Positions 9,188-18,769 of a DNA stretch of 64,000 nt are shown here, piece by piece. Position numbers and translations under genes: made by a program. Every line of letters starts with the position of its first letter. Within the stretch, counting starts at the first letter, position 1. This DNA is from Chloroflexota bacterium (lineage in GTDB: Bacteria > Chloroflexota > UBA11872): assembly GCA_022821905.1 (NCBI GenBank), contig JAJECS010000020.1:112987-176986 (forward strand). Reading direction: 5' to 3'. The notes beneath the pieces are model-generated. The model saw only the letters and a program-made list of their open reading frames with translations. It did no database searches and was not told the origin of the DNA.

Positions 9188-10753
9188 TCAGCCGTCCGAG
9201 CTGGTGATCTGAAACGAGTAGAGCTGCGCGTCGTGCATGTAGAACCGCAGGTGGCGGTGCGGGATGAAGGTCGAATACACCGTCCCCGAGTCGATTCCCT
9301 CCGGCAGCGGCAGCGTCGCGTCGCCGCCCCAGGTCACGACGTGGGAAATCGAGTCGCCCGTAAACACGTCGCAGTCATCCGCGGATCGACCCTCCATCAT
9401 CCGGTAGGTCACGTCCGACGCCTCCACCTTGATATGGCCCTGCGGCCCGCAGGACGCGTTGATCACCAGCCGGTCGCCCGGCGCGATGAAGGCCTCCGTC
9501 AGCAGCATGCCCACGTGCTTGTCGTTCGTCCCGACCGACACGAAGCCATGCCGCCGCAGTTTGCCCAGTCCTAACGCGTAGGGGCTGCGATCCCGCGCGG
9601 ATAGGGCGCCGGCGCCCCCGAAGTAGAACCACGACTCATCGCCCACGTCCACCATGTGCGGCGCCGCCACGATGAACTCGCCGAACGAGCCCTTCCCCCC
9701 GCTCTCAATCCAGGCGTGCGTCGGCCGCAGGCGGTCCCATTGGCGCGCGTCCCGGCTGTAGGCCAGCTGCGGGAACATCGTGCGCGTGGTCATGTTGAGC
9801 ACGCCCAGAAACCCGACCCAATGGCTGCCCAGCCGGTAGGGCCGCATGCAGTAGAACGAGTCGTCCAGGTTGTCCAGCTCCGGGTCCGGCGCCAGCGCCA
9901 GCCGCGGCTCGCTCCAGTGGTGGAAGTCCCGGCTCTGGGCAAAGAAGATGCGCCGCATCCCCCGCCGGTTCGACAGCCCGTGCGCCGGGTCGGTGGTCGA
10001 GCCGCCGGCGATGGCCTGCTCCACCAGTCCCGCCCGCGGCCGCGGCGCCAGCTCCATCCACGGATGGCGCGTGAGGATGCAGTAGGTGCGAGTCTCGGGG
10101 TCGAAGAAGGGAAAAATGCCGTCGCCCTGCTTGGCGCCCAGGCCCTCGAACATGGGCGGCTCGTCATAGGTCGTCCAGTGGATGCTGTCGGCTGAATACG
10201 CGCGTCGCACGTTCGCCCCGGGAAGCTCGTCCGCCACCCGAAAGCCCGGCGGTCCGATCTCATAAAACGCCTTGTACCGGCGCGCCGGGTCCGTCTCCAG
10301 CGGATCGTCCAGCGGCGCCAGGCCCCACACGTTGCCGTGCGTGCGGTCGCCCATCACGATGTTGGTGTCGTGGCCATCCTCGTGCGTGATCCCCATCGGC
10401 GGCTTTTCCCAGGTGACGCCGTCCTCCGAGCGCGCGAAGCAGACGCGAAACCGGGAAATGTCGTAGTCGATCAAGGTGCCGCCCGTGCGGCGCGACTTCT
10501 CGTGGTCGATGTCGAAGTCGTTATAGAGGAGGTGGAAGACGCCGTCGTCGTCACGCCAGACCTTGTAGTCGTCGGCGTGAAGGTTGACGTGGTGCTCCCA
10601 CGGCTTGTCCTGGACCAGGATCGGGTTGCCCTCGAACATCTCCGGGCTGTGCACGGTGCGGGAGATGTTCTGGATCTCCTCGATCATCCCGGTGTCGAAG
10701 AAGTACTGCGGCGTGTCGCGGATGTGCAGCTCGGTCGAGTCGAGATCAGCCAT
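9188..10753 (-). CDS. Five-bladed beta-propeller glycoside-hydrolase-like protein, copy 2
   Basis: This is a 521-residue near-copy of the protein at 5751, with the same start, the same end and scattered substitutions, the densest around residues 325-375. It lies 83 bases after the permease at 10837 on the same strand, so it appears to be the fourth gene of a permease C, binding protein, permease B, propeller unit. That ties this glycosidase-like family directly to an importer. Whether it acts inside or outside is open: no signal peptide is visible, which suggests the cytoplasm and imported oligosaccharides. Confidence 0.78.
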   Translation of the reverse strand: MADLDSTELHIRDTPQYFFDTGMIEEIQNISRTVHSPEMFEGNPILVQDKPWEHHVNLHADDYKVWRDDDGVFHLLYNDFDIDHEKSRRTGGTLIDYDISRFRVCFARSEDGVTWEKPPMGITHEDGHDTNIVMGDRTHGNVWGLAPLDDPLETDPARRYKAFYEIGPPGFRVADELPGANVRRAYSADSIHWTTYDEPPMFEGLGAKQGDGIFPFFDPETRTYCILTRHPWMELAPRPRAGLVEQAIAGGSTTDPAHGLSNRRGMRRIFFAQSRDFHHWSEPRLALAPDPELDNLDDSFYCMRPYRLGSHWVGFLGVLNMTTRTMFPQLAYSRDARQWDRLRPTHAWIESGGKGSFGEFIVAAPHMVDVGDESWFYFGGAGALSARDRSPYALGLGKLRRHGFVSVGTNDKHVGMLLTEAFIAPGDRLVINASCGPQGHIKVEASDVTYRMMEGRSADDCDVFTGDSISHVVTWGGDATLPLPEGIDSGTVYSTFIPHRHLRFYMHDAQLYSFQITSSDG

Positions 10754-10836
10754 GGTTCGGCCCCCGCAGCCGTGATGGGGTCACGGTAGCACCGGGGCAT
10801 CCGCACGAGTCTCCCGTTGCGTCGCCCAGTCGCGCG

Positions 10837-11811
10837 CTAAGTGGCCGTCGATCCTTCCAGCCGCACGCGCGGATCGATGTAGGTGTACAGCACGTCGACC
10901 ACGAGGTTCATAAACGCGTAGATCACCGCCGCCAAGACCACGAGACCCTGGACGATGGGGTAGTCGCGCTGGGTGATGGCGTTGATGAGCTGGAATCCCA
11001 GGCCCTGGCGCGTGAACACCGCTTCGATCACCACGGCCCCGCCCAAGAGCCCGCCGAACTCGAGGCCGATCACCGTCACCACGGGGATCAGCGCATTGCG
11101 CAGCGCGTGGAGCCAGATCACGGCTCGCTCGCGCAGGCCCTTGGCGCGTGCCGTGCGGATGTAGTCCCGCGACATCACGTCCAGCATCGACGACCGGGTC
11201 AGCCGCGCCAGGATGGCGGAAGCCGCCAGGCCCAGGGTGATCGACGGCAGGATCAGCTCCTTGCCGTGACCATTGGAAATCGCCGGCAGCCAGTCGAGCG
11301 TAATGGCAAATATGAAAATCAAGACCAGCCCAACCAGGAACTGTGGCACCGACACGCCGATAATGGCGAACATTTGGGCCGCGTAGTCGATGATGGTGTG
11401 GTGCTTGATCGCGGATAGGATTCCGGCGGTCAACCCCACGACAATCGCGACCGACATGCCCACCAGCGTGATCTGCATGGTGGCGGGCCAATGGTCGCCA
11501 ATGATGTGCAGGACCGGTCGCTTCTTGCGGATCGAGATTCCCAGGTCGCCGCGCAGCAGGTCCGCGACGTAGAGCACGTACTGGTGGGGCATCGACTTGT
11601 CCAGGTTGTAGGCCTCGCGCAGCCGCTCGAGCGTGGACTCCGATTCCAAGCCGGCGGCCGACGCGCTGGCTTGCCCCGGCTGATCCTGGCCGAAGTAGTA
11701 GAGGGTGATTGGGTCTCCAGGAACCAGGCGCAACAGCACGAAAGCCACCGTGACCACGCCCAGGGTGACGGGAATGATGTAGAGCAGCCGTCGCAGAATG
11801 TAGGCGCCCAT
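10837..11811 (-). CDS. ABC importer permease, DppB/OppB type
   Basis: The 324-residue protein has the N-terminal anchor (YILRRLLYIIPVTLGVV), LRLVPGDPITLYYFG, five further membrane segments, the EAA loop RTARAKGLRERAVIWLHALR and the end YTYIDPRVRLEG. Long stretches equal the permease at 2924, so the two arose by duplication. It follows the binding protein at 11933 by 121 bases and precedes the propeller gene at 9188 by 83. It should form a heteromeric channel with the permease at 13949. The ATPase is not encoded nearby. Confidence 0.92.
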   Translation of the reverse strand: MGAYILRRLLYIIPVTLGVVTVAFVLLRLVPGDPITLYYFGQDQPGQASASAAGLESESTLERLREAYNLDKSMPHQYVLYVADLLRGDLGISIRKKRPVLHIIGDHWPATMQITLVGMSVAIVVGLTAGILSAIKHHTIIDYAAQMFAIIGVSVPQFLVGLVLIFIFAITLDWLPAISNGHGKELILPSITLGLAASAILARLTRSSMLDVMSRDYIRTARAKGLRERAVIWLHALRNALIPVVTVIGLEFGGLLGGAVVIEAVFTRQGLGFQLINAITQRDYPIVQGLVVLAAVIYAFMNLVVDVLYTYIDPRVRLEGSTAT

Positions 11812-11932
11812 GGCTATGCCGAGCGGGCGCGGCGCCTGTAGGCGCCGCGCCCAGCTTCAACTCGACCGATGCCGCCGGCCGACAAGCCGGCTGCCGCGGC
11901 CTTCCTCGTCGACAACGATGTTGCGGGCGTTC

Positions 11933-13843
11933 CTAATCCTTGCTGTAGAGGTCCCCGAAGTACGGGTGCGACGCGCCGCTGCCGATGAACATGCGTCCGC
12001 CGACCGTTTGCGGATTCGTGAGCCACGCCAGTAGCGACTGCACCAGCGGGACGCCCACCGCGTTCTGCATCAGGAGGTACTCAGCGTCCTTCCACATTTG
12101 CACTCGCTTCTCGGCGTCGAACTCGGTGCGCGCACCGTCCAAGAGCGGGTCAATGCGCGAGTCGGGATTGGGGACGCCCGGCTCACCGGAGTACTCGAAG
12201 AACGTCCACGCTCGTCCGGGCTTGCCAAGCAGCGAGGTGTGGAATCTCGTGTACAGCGCGTCGCCGTTGCGACCGCCGACGCCGTTCCACGCGTGGTGGT
12301 AGAGCCCCTGGCTCATCCCCTCGGCAAAGGTGGGGAAGTCGATGTTCGGCACGTCCACGAAGATCCCGACGTTGGACTCGATGTCCAGCTTGAACAGCTC
12401 GCAAATCGGATTCGGGGTGTTCGGGAAGATCACCTCGAGCCGCTTGCCCTCCGAGTCGTAGCGGAAGCCATCCTCGCCTCGCGGGTAGCCCGCCGCGTCC
12501 AGAATCTCGTTCGCCTTGGGCACGTTCCAGTCGTAGAGCTTGGACGCCTCTTCGCTGAAGCCGATGGTGCCCGGAGCCAGCAGATTGCTCACCAGGGTCG
12601 GCGCGAGTCCACCGTTCTGCCGCACCGTCGCGGTCCGCCGGTCCAGCGCGTGAATCAGCGCCTTCCGCACCTCGATGTCGGTCAAGGGCCACTTGATCGT
12701 GTTCATCGGCACGTACTGAATGTCGTTGAATAGCAGCCCGATGACGTGGAACGCGGGGTTCTCGGAAACTCGCTGCACGTCCGGGAACGTGAACTGCAGC
12801 GAGATGTCGATCTCGCCGGCCTCGAACGCCTGCGCGCGGGCGGCGAAGTCCATCGACAGCTGGAGAATCCTGGCCGTGTCGGCCAATCCGGGTCCCTTGT
12901 TCGTGGCGAATGGCGGGCCCCACGTGTAGTCGTCGAATCTCTCGTACAAGAGGTCGACATCGTCGGTCCAGCTCACGAACTTGTAGGGACCGGTCCCGAC
13001 CGGACTGCGCTCGAAGTCCTGCCCCATCTCCGTGATGGCCTTGGGCGACCCCATCACGAGTGAGGGGGTCGTCAGGAATTCGGGCAGCAAGGGCTGCGGT
13101 CCGTTCGTGTTGAACCGGACGGTAAAGTCGTCGACTTTTTCGACGCTGGCAAACGCGCCAATCTCACCCGCGACTGAGCCGCGCACGGCGCTCTCATCGA
13201 GGTAGCGCTCGAAGTTGAAGACCACGGCATCGGCGTTGAACGGCGTGTCGTCGTGGAACTTTACGTCGTCACGCAGCGGCAGCGTCCACGACAAATGGTC
13301 GCTGGAGACCTCGGGAAGATCCGACGCCAGGTGCGGCTGCAACACGTTGTCTTCGCCGAACACCACGAGGCGCTCGAACATCGGCGATGTCGCCTCGGGC
13401 CCGCGCGTAATCCAGGACAGCGGGTCCAGCGAGTTCGGGTTGGTGAAGGTGAAGTAGCTCACCTCGCCGCCCACGATGGGGTTCCAGGACTCGCCGCCGA
13501 TATCCACGATCTTGCTGAGCAGGTGGGCGTCGACGCCGGGAGCTCGCTCGCGGGCCTTCTCGACGATCTTCTCGACGATGACTTCGCGGATGACTTCCTT
13601 CTCGACGACCTGCTGGACCGGAACTTCCTTGATGACCTCTTGGGTCACCACCGTCGCGACCTCGACCTCTTTGATCACTTCCTGGGTGATGATGGTCTGG
13701 ACGGGGACTTCCTTGATGACCTCCTTGGTGACGATCTTCTCTTCGCCGCATGCGGCAAGAGCGGCCGCACCGACACCGCCAGCCAAGGCAAGGGCTCCAC
13801 CGCGCAACGCTTGACGGCGCGAGAGCGAAGATTTCATCCCCAT
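11933..13843 (-). CDS. ABC importer substrate-binding lipoprotein, family 5, with Val/Glu/Lys stalk
   Basis: The 636-residue protein starts with a Tat-type signal (LSRRQALRGG) and a lipobox LAAC with Cys32. A stalk of KEVIKEVPVQ/TQEVIKEV units follows to about residue 100, then a family 5 binding fold (FHDDTPFNADAVVFNFERY, PVGTGPYKFVSW). The start at 13843 is taken over upstream in-frame codons because GGGGAGG lies seven bases before this ATG and the signal sequence begins there. It is paralogous to the protein at 892 but more diverged than the permeases, so ligand specificity may have shifted. Confidence 0.9.
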   Translation of the reverse strand: MGMKSSLSRRQALRGGALALAGGVGAAALAACGEEKIVTKEVIKEVPVQTIITQEVIKEVEVATVVTQEVIKEVPVQQVVEKEVIREVIVEKIVEKARERAPGVDAHLLSKIVDIGGESWNPIVGGEVSYFTFTNPNSLDPLSWITRGPEATSPMFERLVVFGEDNVLQPHLASDLPEVSSDHLSWTLPLRDDVKFHDDTPFNADAVVFNFERYLDESAVRGSVAGEIGAFASVEKVDDFTVRFNTNGPQPLLPEFLTTPSLVMGSPKAITEMGQDFERSPVGTGPYKFVSWTDDVDLLYERFDDYTWGPPFATNKGPGLADTARILQLSMDFAARAQAFEAGEIDISLQFTFPDVQRVSENPAFHVIGLLFNDIQYVPMNTIKWPLTDIEVRKALIHALDRRTATVRQNGGLAPTLVSNLLAPGTIGFSEEASKLYDWNVPKANEILDAAGYPRGEDGFRYDSEGKRLEVIFPNTPNPICELFKLDIESNVGIFVDVPNIDFPTFAEGMSQGLYHHAWNGVGGRNGDALYTRFHTSLLGKPGRAWTFFEYSGEPGVPNPDSRIDPLLDGARTEFDAEKRVQMWKDAEYLLMQNAVGVPLVQSLLAWLTNPQTVGGRMFIGSGASHPYFGDLYSKD

Positions 13844-13948
13844 GTCTCTACCTCCCCTGGACATTCGGATATCAGATACTGTCCGCAGCAAATCATCGTA
13901 CTCGCTGCGCCGCACGCGTGACAATGCGGCGGCGGGGTTGAGCGGCGC

Positions 13949-14863
13949 CTAGCCGGCCCAGGCCGACGCCTGTGGATCGAGCGCCTCGCGAAGGCCGTCG
14001 CCAAAGAGATTGATGGCAAAGACCGTGAGGGCCAACGCCAGTCCGTTGAACGTCGGAATCCACCAGGCCGTGCGGAAGTAGTTGCGATTCAGGGAAAGCT
14101 CGAGCCCCCATTCGGGCTCGGGTGGACCGGCCCCCAGGCCGAGGAAACTGAGGCCAGCGGCCGACAGCATGTTGGTGCCCAGACCGAGCGTGGCGAGAAT
14201 CAAGATGGGGCTGATCACGTTCGGGAGAATGTGCCGAAAGATGATCCGCCCGTCGCGCATGCCGACGGCGCGCGCCGCCCGCACATAGGTGAACTCGCGC
14301 GCCGACAGCGTAGTGCCGCGCACGACGCGGGCGTACCCCGGAATCCCGGCGATCCCGAGCGCGATCATGGCGTTGTTCAGACCGGGGCCCAGCGCCGCCA
14401 CGATGGTGATAGCCAGCAACAAGCTGGGAAACGCCAGCATGACGTCGAGCACGCGGCTGATGAGCATGTCCGGCCAGCGCCCGAAATAGCCCGCGACCAA
14501 CCCGAGGATGGACCCAGCCGCCGCGCCGATCGCAACCGCCGTGAAGCCGATGCGCAAGGAGATGCGGGCCCCTCGCACGACACGACTGAACACGTCGCGC
14601 CCGATGTCGTCCGTGCCGAACAGGTGGCCATCCGTGCCGGGCGGCAGCAGCGCTCCCGGAACGTTGTAATAGTCCAGCCGTTCAGTGGTGATTACGTCGG
14701 CGAAGATCGCGCCGGTTGCCATGACAATGAGCACGACGCCGCCGACCAGCGCTCCCTTGTTGCGATAGAGACGCCGCCAGGCAAGCGACCATTCGCTGCG
14801 CGGCTTGGCCTGCGCGGCGCCCTGGAGCGCCTCCTCCCCCACTAACCGGGACTCCAAGCTCAC
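13949..14863 (-). CDS. ABC importer permease, DppC/OppC type
   Basis: The 304-residue protein starts at GTG. A cytoplasmic N-terminal tail precedes the first membrane segment (GALVGGVVLIVMATGAIFAD), then the FGTDDIGRDVFSRVVRG motif, four more membrane segments, the EAA loop AARAVGMRDGRIIFRHILPN and the DppC-like end GDGLREALDPQASAW. It is the first gene of the minus-strand set permease C, binding protein, permease B, propeller. It is a close paralogue of the truncated permease at 1, which makes the whole block mirror-symmetric. Confidence 0.92.
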   Translation of the reverse strand: MSLESRLVGEEALQGAAQAKPRSEWSLAWRRLYRNKGALVGGVVLIVMATGAIFADVITTERLDYYNVPGALLPPGTDGHLFGTDDIGRDVFSRVVRGARISLRIGFTAVAIGAAAGSILGLVAGYFGRWPDMLISRVLDVMLAFPSLLLAITIVAALGPGLNNAMIALGIAGIPGYARVVRGTTLSAREFTYVRAARAVGMRDGRIIFRHILPNVISPILILATLGLGTNMLSAAGLSFLGLGAGPPEPEWGLELSLNRNYFRTAWWIPTFNGLALALTVFAINLFGDGLREALDPQASAWAG

Positions 14864-15100
14864 AAAGGGCGTCCCCTATCCTGATTCGGGCGTGCCTCAC
14901 CGCGCCAATCGCCAGGCCGACGGGCGCCAGGGCCGGCCGGATCGGGAATAGCCAATCGACCCGGCCACGGCGGACGCGGCTGTCGTTGGAACCTAAACTG
15001 CTCGACCGTGAAGCGTCAATCTCGGGGCGGGTGACGGAGGCGCCGCACACCGAGCCGCCGTGCGACATAATGTCGCCGCCGACTACCTCCGGAGCCTCGC

Positions 15101-16048
15101 GTGAAGCTCTGCATCTCCATCGCCTGCTATCGCTGGGCCTTTCAGCCCTCGATTCGGCGTGACGGCCCCGAATATCGCGCCGGCGGCGGGCCGCTGGCCT
15201 ATTTGCAGTCGTTCGAAGCCCCACCGCCGGAAGACAACCGCTTCTTCTGGATGGTCGACAAGACGGCCGAGCTGGGGCTCCAGGGCCTTTACGCGCATCC
15301 GGGCGAATACGTCGACGACCGGGCCGGGGCCGAGGCCATGCGCCGCAAGGTCGAGGACCGCGGTCTGATCTGGAATGGCGGCCTCACCGTCAACATGGCC
15401 GCCACCGACGACGAGTGGGAGAGCTTCGAATACGAGAACGCCGTGCGCCAGCTCAAGCTCAATCATTGGGCCGGCCTCAACATCGCCACCATGACCCACC
15501 GGCTGCCCAACGTGCACAACCACTTTTCGACCGACCCGCCCATCGACGAGCAGATGGCGCGCGCCGCCAAGCATCTCCCCACGCTGACACCGGTGGCCGA
15601 GGAGCTTGGCGTGATCATGGCCTGGGAAAACCACATGGACTACCAGGTCGCCGAGGTCGCGGGCGTCGTGGACGCGATCAACTCGCCCTGGCTGCGAATC
15701 ACCCTCGACACCTCGAACCCGTTTCCGAGTCTCGAGGATCCGCTGGAGGGGGCGCGCATCGCGGCCCGCAACGTCGTGGCGGTGCACTTCAAGGACTTCC
15801 GCGCTCAGCCGTTGCGGGATACCTGGGAGCCGCATTTCCACTACTCGCCCGTAGGGCACGGTGACTCGCCCATCGGCGAGATCCTGGCGCTGCTGCAAGC
15901 CGAGGCGCCCGACCCGGCCAACCTGCTCGCCAACATCGAGATCTCGCCGCCGCCGCAGCACGACCCGGAAGCGTGGGTGCTCGAAAGCAAGCGCTGGTTG
16001 CTGGAAGAGCAGGGCCAGTACTTCGAGCCCCATCTCGCCGTCCAATGA
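15101..16048 (+). CDS. Sugar phosphate isomerase/epimerase-like TIM barrel (AP endonuclease 2 fold)
   Basis: The 315-residue protein belongs to the xylose-isomerase-like barrel family. A metal site of the usual type can be read: Glu in AWENHMD, Asp in TLDTSN, His in VHFKDF and Glu in NIEISP. Members isomerise or epimerise sugars, inosols and similar polyols; the substrate here is not readable. Translation starts at GTG, with GGAG six bases upstream. The stop overlaps the start of the next gene (ATGA at 16045), and that gene is a paralogue, so a heteromer or two-step reaction is possible. Confidence 0.82.
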   Translation: MKLCISIACYRWAFQPSIRRDGPEYRAGGGPLAYLQSFEAPPPEDNRFFWMVDKTAELGLQGLYAHPGEYVDDRAGAEAMRRKVEDRGLIWNGGLTVNMAATDDEWESFEYENAVRQLKLNHWAGLNIATMTHRLPNVHNHFSTDPPIDEQMARAAKHLPTLTPVAEELGVIMAWENHMDYQVAEVAGVVDAINSPWLRITLDTSNPFPSLEDPLEGARIAARNVVAVHFKDFRAQPLRDTWEPHFHYSPVGHGDSPIGEILALLQAEAPDPANLLANIEISPPPQHDPEAWVLESKRWLLEEQGQYFEPHLAVQ

Positions 16049-17061
16049 AGCTCGGACTCTCGCACGAGACCTACCGCTGGGTCGCATTCCCGTGGATGCG
16101 GTCGGACGACCCGGAGTTCGTCGGCGAGATGCAGGCGCCCATCTACCTGCGCGGCATCGAGCCGCCGCCGCCCGGGGAACTGCCAATCGACTGGATGGTT
16201 GATCGCGTGGTGGCGCATGGGCTCTCGTCGCTGGCCATGGATTGCGGCTGGTTCGACGACGCCGACCGCGCTCGCGCCTTCCGCGACCGGATGGTCGAGC
16301 GCAATCTCACCTATCTCGCGTCCGCATCCGTCGATCTGGCCGCGCCGTCGCACGAGTGGGGCAGCGGAAGCTACGACCCGTCCTGGCGCAGCCGCCCAAT
16401 CCCCGCCTTCGACCTGTCGCGGGCAACCGCCGTGCGGACCGGCTGGACCGGCGGCGCGCCGTTCGACATCGCAGTGAGGGCGATGGAGCTGGCGCAGGCC
16501 GGGGGCGCGCGCGTCCTCAGCCTGGTGCACGGGCAACCCGGCCGCCTGAACCACTACGCCAAGGACCCTTCCGTCGACGAGCAGATCGACCGGATCATCG
16601 GCAATCTCCAGACGCTGCTGCCCATCGCCGACACCATGGGCTTGACGCTCGCCACCGAAAACCACATGGACTACCGCTGCTCGGAGTTCGCTCTGGTTCA
16701 CGAGGGCCTGGGCGCGACGAGCCTGCGCCACGTGTTCGACTTCGCCGACTCCATGGCCGTCAACGAAGACCCGCTCGACGGAGTCCGCCACGTGGCCCGC
16801 TACACCGTCGCCACGCACCTGCGGGACATGCGGGCGCAGCCCATCACCCAGATCGCCACCGGCGCTTTCTTTCACACGCCCATCGGCCTCGGCAGCGTGC
16901 CGATTCAGGCGATGCTCGACGTCTTGCAGGCCGAGGCGCCCGATCCCGCGGACCTGCTCCACTACGTCGAGGTCGTCCCGCGGCCCGACTACGACACCGA
17001 GCACTGGCTCACGGCCAGCCTGGACTGGCTGCGCACCGAGTGCGCGGGCTACTGGAGCTAG
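16045..17061 (+). CDS. Sugar phosphate isomerase/epimerase-like TIM barrel, second copy
   Basis: The 338-residue protein is paralogous to the one at 15101: both begin MKL, share EAPPP/EPPPP-type and ENHMDY stretches, and keep the metal ligands (Glu in ATENHMD, Asp in VFDFADS, His in ATHLRDM, Glu in YVEVVP). The start at 16045 is set by the four-base ATGA overlap with the upstream gene and by alignment with the paralogue; an upstream in-frame codon at 15973 lies inside that gene. An insert around residues 95-140 distinguishes the copies. The substrate is unknown. Confidence 0.82.
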   Translation: MKLGLSHETYRWVAFPWMRSDDPEFVGEMQAPIYLRGIEPPPPGELPIDWMVDRVVAHGLSSLAMDCGWFDDADRARAFRDRMVERNLTYLASASVDLAAPSHEWGSGSYDPSWRSRPIPAFDLSRATAVRTGWTGGAPFDIAVRAMELAQAGGARVLSLVHGQPGRLNHYAKDPSVDEQIDRIIGNLQTLLPIADTMGLTLATENHMDYRCSEFALVHEGLGATSLRHVFDFADSMAVNEDPLDGVRHVARYTVATHLRDMRAQPITQIATGAFFHTPIGLGSVPIQAMLDVLQAEAPDPADLLHYVEVVPRPDYDTEHWLTASLDWLRTECAGYWS

Positions 17062-17152
17062 TTACTCCAACGACAACCGCGCGGACTCGCCGGGTCACCG
17101 GCGCCTCGCGAGTACGCTGCTCCAACACGCGCCGCCGACGCTGAGAGGGCGA

Positions 17153-18739
17153 ATGGACTACGACGCGATCATCATCGGCTGCGGCCACAACGGCCTGGTG
17201 GCGGCCTTCTACCTGGCGCGGGCCGGGTTACGAGTGCTGGCGCTGGAGCGGGGACCCAAAGTCGGCGGCGCGGCCACCACCGACGAGCTGTTCCCCGGCA
17301 TCCACTTCTCCACCTGCGCGCACAGCTTTGTGCTGTTCCATCCGCGGATCCTGGATGACATGCGACTCGTGGACCTCGGCCTGCGCGTGTTTCGACGCGA
17401 TCCCCCGCAGTTCCACCCATTCGCCGACGGCGAGCACCTGCTCGCCTGGAACGACCTGGAGCGGACGCGGGAATCAATCGCCCGCGTCTCGCGTCACGAT
17501 GCCGAGGCTTACGATCATTATGTCAAGTTCTGGGAAGACGCGGCGCAGCTTTTCGATCCTTACCTCCTGCGTGCGCCACCGACGCTGGGCGACTTTCTGC
17601 GCACCGCCGAGGAGGGACCGCACGCCTCCATCGCGCACACCCTGATCACCGGCACCCGACGCCAGCTCCTCGATGACTACTTCGAGTCGCCGCGCGTCAA
17701 GGCATCGCTGGGGACCACCTTCGACGCCGGCACCACGGACAACGCGGGCGGCCTGCTCTATTTCGCCTTCGCCGCCGCCCTCTCGTCGCGGCTCGGTCAA
17801 CGCGGTCTGGTGGGATTCCCCCAGGGCGGCATGGGCGCCGTCACGCGACTCCTGCGCCAAGCCGCCGAACGTGCCGGCGCGGAGGTGCGCACCTCGGCGC
17901 CGGTCGCCGGCGTTCACGTGGCCGACGGACGCGCCCGCGGCGTCGTGCTCGCCGACGGAACCGTTCTAACCGCCCGCGCCGTGCTCTCCAACGCCGACCC
18001 GCAACGCACGCTCGCCCACCTGGTCCCGCCGGAGCAGCTGCCGGAGCCATTTCTCCGCTCGGTACGCCGTCTGCGAATTAACGCCGGCTATCTGAAGCTG
18101 CACTGCGCCACGACCGGCCTGCCGGACTGGCGCGCCCTGCCGGGCGACGGTCCCCAGCATGGCGCCAACGTGCGCATCTGCGAATCGCTGGAGCACATCG
18201 ACCTGGCCTGGAACCAGGCCAGGGCCGGTCGAATGCCCTCCGAGCCGGTCCTTGGGCTGGTGTGCCCATCGGTCTACGACCGCTCCGCGGCGCCGCCCGG
18301 TCACCACACCATCTCGATTTGGGTCGAGTACGCGCCCGTGGGACTCCCGCCAGCCGCCTGGGAGGCGCAGCGGGCACGGATCACCGACGCGCTCATCGTC
18401 CAGGTCGCGCGCTACGCCCCCAACTTCCCGGATATCGTGAGCGACGCCTACCTGCACGGACCGCCCGAGATCGAGGCGCGGGCCGGCATGACGCGCGGAA
18501 ACATGCACCACGTCGACATGACCATTGATCAGATGCTCGGTGCGCGTCCGCTGCCCGACTGCGCGGCCTACCGCACGCCGCTCGACGGGCTCTATCTGTG
18601 TGGGTCGGGGTGCCATCCCGGAGGCGGGGTCAGCGGCGTGCCCGGCCGCAACGCCGCCGAGACCGTGATCCGCGACCTGAACGCGGTTCCGGCGGCACGT
18701 CCATCACGCGCTACCATCGGCGCCGCGCGGCCCGCGTAG
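17153..18739 (+). CDS. FAD-dependent oxidoreductase, phytoene-desaturase/PYROXD2-like
   Basis: The 528-residue flavoprotein opens with a dinucleotide-binding fold (IIIGCGHNGLVAAFYLARAG, GxGxxG) and closes with the CrtI-type GSGCHPGGGVSGVPGRNAAE segment that binds FAD. This family includes carotenoid desaturases and many uncharacterised oxidoreductases. No crtB, crtE or other carotenoid gene lies nearby, so pigment synthesis is not supported. GAGAGGG lies three bases before the ATG. It sits 91 bases after the isomerase pair and 30 bases before the aminotransferase, in one likely transcript. Confidence 0.83.
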   Translation: MDYDAIIIGCGHNGLVAAFYLARAGLRVLALERGPKVGGAATTDELFPGIHFSTCAHSFVLFHPRILDDMRLVDLGLRVFRRDPPQFHPFADGEHLLAWNDLERTRESIARVSRHDAEAYDHYVKFWEDAAQLFDPYLLRAPPTLGDFLRTAEEGPHASIAHTLITGTRRQLLDDYFESPRVKASLGTTFDAGTTDNAGGLLYFAFAAALSSRLGQRGLVGFPQGGMGAVTRLLRQAAERAGAEVRTSAPVAGVHVADGRARGVVLADGTVLTARAVLSNADPQRTLAHLVPPEQLPEPFLRSVRRLRINAGYLKLHCATTGLPDWRALPGDGPQHGANVRICESLEHIDLAWNQARAGRMPSEPVLGLVCPSVYDRSAAPPGHHTISIWVEYAPVGLPPAAWEAQRARITDALIVQVARYAPNFPDIVSDAYLHGPPEIEARAGMTRGNMHHVDMTIDQMLGARPLPDCAAYRTPLDGLYLCGSGCHPGGGVSGVPGRNAAETVIRDLNAVPAARPSRATIGAARPA

Positions 18740-18769
18740 TCAGACCGTTATGAGAGGCAGAGGCCTGTG

